Shown in pieces: positions 11,083-23,600 of a stretch of 64,000 nucleotides of DNA. The notes beneath the pieces are model-generated. The model had not been told where the DNA came from and did not search any database. It saw nothing but the letters and a program-made list of their open reading frames with translations. Numbering within the stretch: position 1 is the stretch's first letter; every line of letters begins with the position of its first letter. Position numbers and translations under genes: made by a program. Source of the DNA: Siphonodentalium dalli (Eukaryota > Mollusca > Scaphopoda > Gadilida > Siphonodentaliidae); the NCBI GenBank assembly GCA_032622095.1, contig CP136062.1, positions 224,022,578-224,086,577 on the forward strand. Direction: 5' to 3'.

Positions 11083-14000
11083 ATTTATTCTGACTAACAA
11101 TTTACTATGGTATATGATTTATTCTGACTAACAATTTACTATGGTATATGATTTATTCTGACTAACAATTTACTATGGTACATGATTTATTCTGACTAAC
11201 AATTTACTATGGTACATGATTTATTCTGACTAACAATTTACTATGGTACATGAGTTATTCTGACTATCAATTTACTATGGTACATGAGTTAATCTGACTG
11301 ACAATTCACTATGGTACATGAGTTATTCTGACTAACAATTTACTATGGTACATGAGTTATTCTGACTAACAATTTACTATGGTACATGAGTTATTCTGAC
11401 TAACAATTTACTATGGTACATGAGTTATTCTGACTAACAATTTACTATGGTACATGAGTTATTCTGACTATAAATTCACTATGGTACATGATTTATTCTG
11501 ACTAACAATTTACTATGGTACATGAGTTATTCTGACTAACAATTTACTATGGTACATGAGTTATTCTGACTATAAATTCACTATGGTACATGATTTATTC
11601 TGACTAACAATTTACTATGGTACATGAGTTATTCTGACTATCAATTCACTATGGTACATGAGTTATTCTTACTAACAATTTACTATGGTACATGAGTTAT
11701 TCTTACTAACAATTTACTATTGTACACGAGTTATTCTGACTAACAATTTACTATGGTACATGATTTATTCTGACTACCAATTTACTATGGTACATGAGTT
11801 ATTCTGACTAACAATTTACTATGGTACATGAGTTATTCTGACTAACAATTTACTATGGTACATGAGTTATTCTGACTATAAATTCACTATGGTACATGAT
11901 TTATTCTGACTAACAATTTACTATGGTACATGAGTTATTCTGACTAACAATTTACTATGGTACATGAGTTATTCTGACTAACAATTTACTATGGTACATG
12001 AGTTATTCTGACTATAAATTCACTATGGTACATGATTTATTCTGACTAACAATTTACTATGGTACATGAGTTATTCTGACTAACAATTTACTATGGTACA
12101 TGAGTTATTCTTACTAACAATTTACTATGGTACATGAGTTATTCTTACTAACAATTTACTATTGTACACGAGTTATTCTGACTAATAATTTACTATGGTA
12201 CATGAGTTATTCTGACTAACAATTTACTATGGTACATGATTTATTCTGACTAACAATATACTATGGTACATGAGTTATTCTGACTAACAATATACTATGG
12301 TACATGAGTTTTTCTGACTAACAATTTACTATGGTACATGATTTATTCTGACTAACAATTTACTATGGTACATGAGTTATTCTGACTATCAATTTACTAT
12401 GGTACATGCGTTAATCTGACTGACAATTCACTATGGTACATGAGTTATTCTGACTAACAATTTACTATGGTACATGAGTTATTCTGACTAACAATTTACT
12501 ATGGTACATGAGTTATTCTGACTAACAATTTACTATGGTACATGAGTTATTCTGACTAACAATTTACTATGGTACATGAGTTATTCTGACTATAAATTCA
12601 CTATGGTACATGATTTATTCTGACTAACAATTTACTATGGTACATGAGTTATTCTGACTAACAATTTACTATGGTACATGAGTTATTCTGACTATAAATT
12701 CACTATGGTACATGATTTATTCTGACTAACAATTTACTATGGTACATGAGTTATTCTGACTATCAATTCACTATGGTACATGAGTTATTCTTACTAACAA
12801 TTTACTATGGTACATGAGTTATTCTTACTAACAATTTACTATTGTACACGAGTTATTCTGACTAACAATTTACTATTGTACACGAGTTATTCTGACTAAC
12901 AATTTACTATGGTACATGATTTATTCTGACTAACAATTTACTATGGTACATGAGTTATTCTGACTAACAATTTACTATGGTACATGAGTTATTCTGACTA
13001 ACAATTTACTATGGTACATGAGTTATTCTGACTATAAATTCACTATGGTACATGAGTTATTCTGACTAACAATTTACTATGGTACATGAGTTATTCTGAC
13101 TAACAATTTACTATGGTACATGAGTTATTCTGAATAACAATTTACTATGGTACATGAGTTATTCTGACTATAAATTCACTATGGTACATGATTTATTCTG
13201 ACTAACAATTTACTATGGTACATGAGTTATTCTGACTAACAATTTACTATGGTACATGAGTTATTCTGACTAACAATTTACTATGGTACATGAGTTATTC
13301 TTACTAACAATTTACTATTGTACACGAGTTATTCTGACTAACAATTTACTATGGTACATGAGTTATTCTGACTAACAATTTACTATGGTACATGTTTTAT
13401 TCTGACTAACAATATACTATGGTACATGAGTTATTCTGACTAACAATATACTATGGTACATGAGTTTTTCTGACTAACAATTCACTATGGTACATGAGTT
13501 ATTCTGACTAACAATTTACTATGGTACATGAGTTATTCTGACTAACAATTTACTATGGTACATGATTTATTTTATTCTGACTAACAATTTACTATGGTAC
13601 ATGAGTTATTCTGACTAACAATTTACTATGGTACATGAGTTATTCTTACTAATAATTTACTATGGTACATGAGTTATTCTGACTAACAATTTACTATGGT
13701 ACATGAGTTATTCTGACTACCAATTTACTATGGTACATGAGTTATTCTGACTAACAATATACTATGGTACATGAGTTATTCTGACTAACAATATACTATG
13801 GTACATGATTTATTCTGACTAACAATATACTATGGTACATGATTTATTCTGACTAACAATTTACTATGGTACATGAGTTATTCTGACTAACAATTTACTA
13901 TGGTACATGAGTTATTCTGACTAACAATTTACTATGGTACATGAGTTATTCTGACTAACAATTTACTATGGTACATGATTTATTTTGACTAACAATTTAC

Positions 14001-17000
14001 TATGGTACATGAGTTATTCTGACTAACAATTTACTATGGTACATGAGTTATTCTTACTAACAATTTACTATGGTACATGAGTTATTCTGACTAACAATTT
14101 ACTATGGTACATGAGTTATTCTTACTAACAATTTACTATGGTACATGATTTATTTTATTCTGACTAACAATTTACTATAGTATATGATTTATTTTATTCT
14201 GACTAACAATTTACTATGGTACATGAGTTATTCTGACTAACAATTTACTATGGTACATGATTTATTCTGACTAACAATTTACTATGGTACATGAGTTATT
14301 CTGACTAACAATTTACTATGGTACATCAGTTATTCTGGCTATCAATTTACTATGGTACATCAGTTATTCTGACTATCAATTTACTATGGTACATCAGTTA
14401 TTCTGGCTATCAATTTACTATGGTACATCAGTTATTCTGACTATCAATTTACTATGGTATACAATTTATTCTGACACAATTTACTATGGTACATCAGTTA
14501 TTCTGGCTATCAATTTACTATGGTACATCAGTTATTCTGACTATCAATTTACTATGGTATACAATTTATTCTGACTACCAATTTACTATGGTATATGATT
14601 TATTCTTACTAACAATTTACTATGGTACATGAGTTATTCTTACTAATAATTTACTATGGTACATGAGTTATTCTGACTAACAATTTACTATGGTACATGA
14701 GTTATTCTTACTAACAATTTACTATTGTACACGAGTTATTCTGACTAACAATTTACTATGGTACATGAGTTATTCTGACTAACAATTCACTATGGTACAT
14801 GAGTTATTCTGACTAACAATTCACTATGTTACATGAGTTATTCTGACAAACAATTCACTATGGTACATGAGTTATTCTGACAAACAATTCACTATGGTAC
14901 ATGATTTATTCTGACTAACAATTTACTATGGTACATGATTTATTCTGACTAACAATTTACTATGGTACATGAGTTATTCTGACTAACAATTTACTGTGGT
15001 ACATGGGTTATTCTGACTGACAATTTACTATGGTACATCAGTTATTCTGGCTATCAATTTACTATGGTACATCAGTTATTCTGACTATCAATTTACTATG
15101 GTATACAATTTATTCTGACTACCAATTTACTATGGTATATGATTTATTCTTACTAACAATTTACTATGGTACATGAGTTATTCTTACTAATAATTTACTA
15201 TGTTACATGAGTTATTCTGACTAACAATTTACTATGGTACATGAGTTATTCTTACTAACAATTTACTATGGTACATGAGTTATTCTTAATAACAATTTAC
15301 TATGGTACATGAGTTATTCTTACTAACAATTTACTATGGTACATGAGTTATTCTGACTAACAATTTACTATGGTACATGAGTTATTCTGACTAACAATTT
15401 ACTATGGTACATGATTTATTTTATTCTGACTAACAATTTACTATGGTACATGAGTTATTCTGACTAACAATTTACTATGGTACATGAGTTATTCTTACTA
15501 ATAATTTACTATGGTACATGAGTTTTTCTGACTAACAATTTACTATGGTACATGAGTTATTCTGACTAACAATTTACTATGGTACATGAGTTATTCTGAC
15601 TAACAATTTACTATGGTACATGAGTTATTCTGACTAACAATATACTATGGTACATGATTTATTCTGACTAACAATTTACTATGGTACATGATTTATTCTG
15701 ACTAACAATTTACTATGGTACATGAGTTATTCTGACTAACAATTTACTATGGTACATGAGTTATTCTGACTAACAATTTACTATGGTACATGAGTTATTC
15801 TGACTAACAATTTACTATGGTACATGAGTTATTCTGACTAACAATTTACTATGGTACATGAGTTATTCTTACTAACAATTTACTATGGTACATGAGTTAT
15901 TCTGACTAACAATATACTATGGTACATGATTTATTTTATTCTGACTAACAATTTACTATAGTATATGATTTATTTTATTCTGACTAACAATTTACTATGG
16001 TACATGAGTTATTCTGACTAACAATTTACTATGGTACATGAGTTATTCTGACTAACAATTTACTATGGTACATGAGTTATTCTGACTAACAATTTACTAT
16101 GGTACATCAGTTATTTTGGCTATCAATTTACTATGGTACATCAGTTATTCTGACTATCAATTTACTATGGTATACAATTTATTTTGACTACCAATTTACT
16201 ATGGTATATGATTTATTCTTACTAACAATTTACTATGGTACATGAGTTATTCTGACTAACAATTTACTATGGTACATCAGTTATTCTGGCTATCAATTTA
16301 CTATGGTACATCAGTTATTCTGACTATCAATTTACTATGGTATACAATTTATTCTGACTACCAATTTACTATGGTATATGATTTATTCTTACTAACAATT
16401 TACTATGGTACATTATTTATTCTTACTATCAATTTACTATGGTACATGAGTTATTCTGACAAACAATTCACTATGGTACATGAGTTATTCTGACAAACAA
16501 TTCACTATGGTACATGATTTATTCTGACTAACAATTTACTATGGTACATGATTTATTCTGACTAACAATTTACTATGGTACATGAGTTATTCTGACTAAC
16601 AATTTACTATGGTACATGGGTTATTCTGACTGACAATTTACTATGGTACATCAGTTATTCTGGCTATCAATTTACTATGGTACATCAGTTATTCTGACTA
16701 TCAATTTACTATGGTATACAATTTATTCTGACTACCAATTTACTATGGTATATGATTTATTCTTAATAACAATTTACTATGGTACATGAGTTATTCTTAC
16801 TAATAATTTACTATGGTACATGAGTTATTCTGACTAACAATTTACTATGGTACATGAGTTATTCTTACTAACAATTTACTATGGTACATGAGTTATTCTT
16901 ACTAACAATTTACTATGGTACATGAGTTATTCTTACTAACAATTTACTATGGTACATGAGTTATTCTGACTGACAATTTACTATGGTACATGAGTTATTC

Positions 17001-17170
17001 TGACTAACAATTTACTATGGTACATGATCGAGTTATTCTGACTGACAATTTACTATGGCACATGATCGAGTTATTCTCACTAACAATTTACTATGGTACA
17101 TGATCGAGTTATTCTTACTAACAATTTACTATGGTACATGAGTTATTCTGACTGACAATTTACTATGGTA
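11083..17170. repeat. Minisatellite array b, 34-bp unit, about 179 copies
   Basis: Tandem 34-bp unit TTTACTATGGTACATGAG plus TTATTCTGACTAACAA. Variants include CACGAG, CATCAG, GGTATACAATT, the GACTATAAATTCAC form and GATCGAG insertions near the end. Higher-order structure is visible: rare variants recur at 1122 bp (33 units). Each unit carries CTGAC and often CTAAC, which match the animal branch-point consensus. The last unit ends 28 bp before the acceptor of the exon at 17199. Confidence 0.97.
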
Positions 17171-17198
17171 GGATTAATTGTAATTATTTTATTTACAG

Positions 17199-17382
17199 AT
17201 TTGTCAGATTCTGAAGTTGTTTGTGCTGCTCCTGGGGCAAAATTTTTTCCCCTCTACAGGCGATGTTACTGGTTGACTAAGGAACAAGAAAGTCACGAAG
17301 ATGGAGAAGATAACTGTCAGAGTGAAGGGGGACATTTTGGAAGAATTTATGATAAAGAAACATTTGACTTCCTTTTAACTAT
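17199..17382 (+). CDS. CTLD 1, first-half exon (exon a)
   Basis: A 184-nt exon with acceptor ATTTACAG (AG at 17197-17198) and donor AT|GTAAGG (GT at 17383). It enters in phase 1, matching the EGF exon, and leaves in phase 2. It encodes 60 complete codons: a short linker DLSDSEV, then Cys, CYW, DNC and a FLLTM end. This is the long-form CTLD start (extra N-terminal cysteine pair VC...RRC, then DNC), followed by GGHFGRIYDKETFDFLL, which corresponds to the family's alpha-2 region. The protein should be extracellular. The branch point is probably supplied by the last repeat unit of array b (CTGAC at 17148-17156). CTLD2 exon a (45450) has the same length and phases. Confidence 0.88.
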
Positions 17383-17640
17383 GTAAGGCTTAAATTTACA
17401 CCGAAGTTGCAGTTCTTATACACCAATTTCTATGTATGCAAGCCTTCAAGTAGTGTATATCTTTTGCAGAATGAGAACCTCATTCTGCTTAGGCCTCAAC
17501 TGCTATGGGAGACCTAGGATAAGATTGAATATATAAAGCAAAATAAGCAATAAAACAATGAGGATTTTTTTGTCAAACAACTTTTTCTTGGAAGAAGTTA
17601 ATTTCTCGCTGTTTCAAGACTATAAAGGAATCTAAGCAAT
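17383..17640. other. Intron start: MITE fragment and left copy of a flanking repeat
   Basis: 17474-17519 is a reverse-complement fragment of the MITE at 4200-4494. 17573-17634 contains AGAAGTTAATTTCTC and neighbours that recur in diverged form at 29447-29514, on the far side of array c. Confidence 0.7.
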
Positions 17641-20600
17641 AATACATAAGAGGATTATTTATCGTGTAGGTGCTGGGTGTGGGTCGGGTGGGTATCCTGA
17701 GGCCTGGACTGCATTAAAACATAAGAGGATTTTTTATCGTGTAGGTGCTGGGTGTGGGTCGGGTGGGTATCCAGGCCTGGACTGCATTAAAACATAAGAG
17801 GATTTTTTGTCTGTAGGTGCTGGGTGTGGGTCGGGTGGGTATCCAGGCCTGACTGCAATAAAACATAAGAGGATTTTTTATCGTGTAGGTGCTGGGTGTG
17901 GGTCGGGTGGGTATCCTGAGGCCTGGACTGCATTAAAACATAAGAGGATTTTTTGTCTGTAGGCGCTGGGTGTGGGTCAGGTGGGTATCCAGGCCTGACT
18001 GCAATAAAACATAAGAGGATTTTTTGTCTGTAGGTGCTGGGTGTGGGTCGGGTGGGTATCCTGAGGCCTGGACTGCATTAAAACATAAGAGGATTTTTTG
18101 TCTGTAGGCGCTGGGTGTGGGTCAGGTGGGTATCCAGGCCTGACTGCAATAAAACATAAGAGGATTTTTTATCGTGTAGGTGCTGGGTGTGGGTCGGGTG
18201 GGTATCCTGAGGCCTGGACTGCATTAAAACATAAGAGGATTTTTTATCGTGTAGGTGCTGGGTGTGGGTCGGGTGGGTATCCAGGCCTGGACTGCATTAA
18301 AACATAAGAGGATTTTTTGTCTGTAGGTGCTGGGTGTGGGTCGGGTGGGTATCTAGGCCTGGACTGCATTAAAACATAAGAGGATTTTTTGTCTGTAGGT
18401 GCTGGGTGTGGGTCGGGTGGGTATCTAGGCCTGGACTGCATTAAAACTTAAGAGGATTTTTTGTCTGTAGGTGCTGGGTGTGGGTCGGGTGGGTATCTAG
18501 GCCTGGACTGCATTAAAACTTAAGAGGATTTTTTGTCTGTAGGTGCTGGGTGTGGGTCGGGTGGGTATCCAGGCCTGACTGCAATAAAACATAAGAGGAT
18601 TTTTTATCGTGTAGGTGCTGGGTGTGGGTCGGGTGGGTATCCAGGCCTGGACTGCATTAAAACTTAAGAGGATTTTTTGTCTGTAGGTGCTGGGTGTGGG
18701 TCGGGTGGGTATCTAGGCCTGGACTGCATTAAAACATAAGAGGATTTTTTGTCTGTAGGTGCTGGGTGTGGGTCGGGTGGGTATCCAGGCCTGGACTGCA
18801 TTAAAACATAAGAGGATTTTTTGTCTGTAGGTGCTGGGTGTGGGTTGGGTGGGTATCTAGGCCTGCATGGACTGCATTAAAACATAAGAGGATTTTTTGT
18901 CTGTAGGTGCTGGGTGTGGGTCGGGTGGGTATCCAGGCCTGGACTGCATTAAAACATAAGAGGATTTTTGTCTGTAGGTGCTGGGTGTGGGTCGGGTGGG
19001 TATCTAGGCCTGGACTGCATTAAAACATAAGAGGATTTTTTGTCTGTAGGTGCTGGGTGTGGGTCGGGTGGGTATCCAGGCCTGGACTGCATTAAAACTT
19101 AAGAGGATTTTTTGTCTGTAGGTGCTGGCTGTGGGTCGGGTGGGTATCCAGGCATGGACTGCATTAAAACATAAGAGGATTTTTTGCCTGTAGGTGCTGG
19201 GTGTGGGTCGGGTGGGTATCCAGGCCTGACTGCAATAAAACATAAGAGGATTTTTTGTCTGTAGGTGCTGGGTGTGGGTCGGGTGGGTATCCTGAGGCCT
19301 GGACTGCATTAAAACATAAGAGGATTTTTTGTCTGTAGGTGCTGGGTGTGGGTCGGGTGGGTATCCAGGCCTGGACTGCATTAAAACATAAGAGGATTTT
19401 TTGTCTGTAGGTGCTGGGTGTGGGTCGGGTGGGTATCCAGGCCTGGACTGCATTAAAACATAAGAGGATTTTTTGTCTGTAGGTGCTGGGTGTGGGTCGG
19501 GTGGGTATCTAGGCCTGCATGGACTGCATTAAAACATAAGAGGATTTTTTGTCTGTAGGTGCTGGGTGTGGGTCGGGTGGGTATCTAGGCCTGCATGGAC
19601 TGCATTAAAACATAAGAGGATTTTTTGTCTGTAGGTGCTGGGTGTGGGTCGGGTGGGTATCTAGGCCTGGACTGCATTAAAACATAAGAGGATTTTTTGT
19701 CTGTAGGTGCTGGGTGTGGGTCGGGTGGGTATCCAGGCCTGGACTGCATTAAAACATAAGAGGATTTTTGTCTGTAGGTGCTGGGTGTGGGTCGGGTGGG
19801 TATCTAGGCCTGCATGGACTGCATTAAAACATAAGAGGATTTTTTGTCTGTAGGTGCTGGGTGTGGGTCGGGTGGGTATCCAGGCCTGGACTGCATTAAA
19901 ACATAAGAGGATTTTTTGTCTGTAGGTGCTGGGTGTGGGTCGGGTGGGTATCCAGGCCTGGACTGCATTAAAACATAAGAGGATTTTTGTCTGTAGGTGC
20001 TGGGTGTGGGTTGGGTGGGTATCTAGGCCTGCATGGACTGCATTAAAACTTAAGAGGATTTTTTATCGTGTAGGTGCTGGGTGTGGGTCGGGTGGGTATC
20101 CAGGCCTGGACTGCATTAAAACATAAGAGGATTTTTTGTCTGTAGGTGCTGGGTGTGGGTCGGGTGGGTATCTAGGCCTGCATGGACTGCATTAAAACAT
20201 AAGAGGATTTTTTGTCTGTAGGTGCTGGGTGTGGGTCGGGTGGGTATCTAGGCCTGGACTGCATTAAAACATAAGAGGATTTTTTATCGTGTAGGTGCTG
20301 GGTGTGGGTCGGGTGGGTATCCAGGCCTGGACTGCATTAAAACATAAGAGGATTTTTTGTCTGTAGGTGCTGGGTGTGGGTCGGGTGGGTATCCAGGCCT
20401 GGACTGCATTAAAACATAAGAGGATTTTTTGTCTGTAGGTGCTGGGTGTGGGTCGGGTGGGTATCTAGGCCTGCATGGACTGCATTAAAACATAAGAGGA
20501 TTTTTTGTCTGTAGGTGCTGGGTGTGGGTCGGGTGGGTATCTAGGCCTGCATGGACTGCATTAAAACATAAGAGGATTTTTTGTCTGTAGGTGCTGGGTG

Positions 20601-23600
20601 TGAGTCGGGTGGGTATCCAGGCCTGGACTGCATTAAAACATAAGAGGATTTTTTGTCTGTAGGTGCTGGGTGTGGGTCGGGTGGGTATCTAGGCCTGCAT
20701 GGACTGCATTAAAACATAAGAGGATTTTTTGTCTGTAGGTGCTGGGTGTGGGTCGGGTGGGTATCTAGGCCTGCATGGACTGCATTAAAACATAAGAGGA
20801 TTTTTTGTCTGTAGGTGCTGGGTGTGGGTCGGGTGGGTATCCAGGCCTGCATGGACTGCATTAAAACATAAGAGGATTTTTTGTCTGTAGGTGCTGGGTG
20901 TGGGTCGGGTGGGTATCCTGAGGCCTGGACTGCATTAAAACATAAGAGGATTTTTTGTCTGTAGGTGCTGGGTGTGGGTCGGGTGGGTATCCAGGCCTGG
21001 ACTGCATTAAAACATAAGAGGATTTTTTGTCGTGTAGGTGCTGGGTGTGGGTCGGGTGGGTATCCAGGCCTGGACTGCATTAAAACATAAGAGGATTTTT
21101 TGTCTGTAGGTGCTGGGTGTGGGTCGGGTGGGTATCTAGGCCTGCATGGACTGCATTAAAACATAAGAGGATTTTTTGTCTGTAGGTGCTGGGTGTGGGT
21201 CGGGTGGGTATCTAGGCCTGCATGGACTGCATTAAAACATAAGAGGATTTTTTGTCTGTAGGTGCTGGGTGTGGGTCGGGTGGGTATCCTGAGGCCTGGA
21301 CTGCATTAAAACTTAAGAGGATTTTTTGTCTGTAGGTGCTGGGTGTGAGTCGGGTGGGTATCCTGAGGCCTGGACTGCATTAAAACATAAGAGGATTTTT
21401 TGTCTGTAGGTGCTGGGTGTGGGTCGGGTGGGTATCCAGGCCTGGACTGCATTAAAACATAAGAGGATTTTTTGTCTGTAGGTGCTGGGTGTGAGTCGGG
21501 TGGGTATCCAGGCCTGGACTGTATTAAAACATAAGAGGATTTTTTGTCTGTAGGTGCTGGGTGTGAGTCGGGTGGGTATCCTGAGGCCTGGACTGCATTA
21601 AAACATAAGAGGATTTTTTGTCTGTAGGTGCTGGGTGTGGGTCGGGTGGGTATCCAGGCCTGGACTGCATTAAAACATAAGAGGATTTTTTGTCTGTAGG
21701 TGCTGGGTGTGGGTCGGGTGGGTATCTAGGCCTGCATGGACTGCATTAAAACTTAAGAGGATTTTTTGTCTGTAGGTGCTGGGTGTGGGTCGGGTGGGTA
21801 TCCAGGCCTGGACTGCATTAAAACATAAGAGGATTTTTTGTCTGTAGGTGCTGGGTGTGAGTCGGGTGGGTATCTAGGCCTGGACTGCATTAAAACATAA
21901 GAGGATTTTTTATCGTGTAGGTGCTGGGTGTGGGTCGGGTGGGTATCCAGGCCTGGACTGCATTAAAACATAAGAGGATTTTTTGTCTGTAGGTGCTGGG
22001 TGTGGGTCAGGTGGGTATCGAGGCCTGCATGGACTGCATTAAAACATAAGAGGATTTTTTGTCTGTAGGTGCTGGGTGTGGGTCGGGTGGGTATCTAGGT
22101 CTGGACTGCAATAAAACATAAGAGGATTTTTTGTCTGTAGGTGCTGGGTGTGGGTCGGGTGGGTATCTAGGCCTGGACTGCATTAAAACATAAAAGGATT
22201 TTTTGTCTGTAGGTGCTGGGTGTGGGTCAGGTGGGTATCTAGGCCTGGACTGCATTAAAACATAAGAGGATTTTTTGTCTGTAGGTGCTGGGTGTGGGTC
22301 AGGTGGGTATCTAGGCCTGGACTGCATTAAAACATAAGAGGATTTTTTGTCTGTAGGTGCTGGGTGTGGGTCAGGTGGGTATCTAGGCCTGGACTGCATT
22401 AAAACATAAGAGGATTTTTTATCGTGTAGGTGCTGGGTGTGGGTCGGGTGGGTATCCAGGCCTGGACTGCATTAAAACATAAGAGGATTTTTTGTCTGTA
22501 GGTGCTGGGTGTGGGTCGGGTGGGTATCTAGGCCTGGACTGCATTAAAACATAAGAGGATTTGTTGTCTGTAGGTGCTGGGTGTGGGTCGGGTGGGTATC
22601 CTGAGGCCTGGACTGCATTAAAACATAAGAGGATTTTTTGTCTGTAGGTGCTGGGTGTGGGTCGGGTGGGTATCCTGAGGCCTGGACTGCATTAAAACAT
22701 AAGTGGATTTTTTGTCTGTAGGTGCTGGGTGTGGGTCGGGTGGGTATCCAGGCCTGGACTGCATTAAAACATAAGAGGATTTTTTGTCTGTAGGTGCTGG
22801 GTGTGGGTCGGGTGGGTATCTAGGCCTGGACTGCATTAAAACATAAGAGGATTTTTTGTCTGTAGGTGCTGGGTGTGGGTCGGTGGGTATCTAGGCCTGC
22901 ATGGACTGCATTAAAACATAAGAGGATTTTTTGTCTGTAGGTGCTGGGTGTGGGTCGGGTGGGTATCCAGGCCTGGACTGCATTAAAACATAAGAGGATT
23001 TTTTGTCTGTAGGTGCTGGGTGTGAGTCGGGTGGGTATCTAGGCCTGGACTGCATTAAAACATAAGAGGATTTTTTGTCTGTAGGTGCTGGGTGTGGGTT
23101 GGGTGGGTATCCAGGCCTGGACTGCATTAAAACATAAGAGGATTTTTTGTCTGTAGGTGCTGGGTGTGGGTCAGGTGGGTATCTAGGCCTGCATGGACTG
23201 CATTAAAACATAAGAGGATTTTTTGTCTGTAGGTGCTGGGTGTGGGTCGGGTGGGTATCTAGGCCTGGATTGCATTAAAACATAAGAGGATTTGTTGTCT
23301 GTAGGTGCTGGGTGTGGGTCGGGTGGGTATCCTGAGGCCTGGACTGCATTAAAACATAAGAGGATTTTTTGTCTGTAGGTGCTGGGTGTGGGTCGGGTGG
23401 GTATCCAGGCCTGCATGGACTGCATTAAAACATAAGAGGATTTTTTATCGTGTAGGTGCTGGGTGTGGGTCGGGTGGGTATCCAGGCCTGGACTGCATTA
23501 AAACATAAGAGGATTTTTTGTCTGTAGGTGCTGGGTGTGGGTCGGGTGGGTATCCAGGCATGGACTGCATTAAAACATAAGAGGATTTTTTGTCTGTAGG

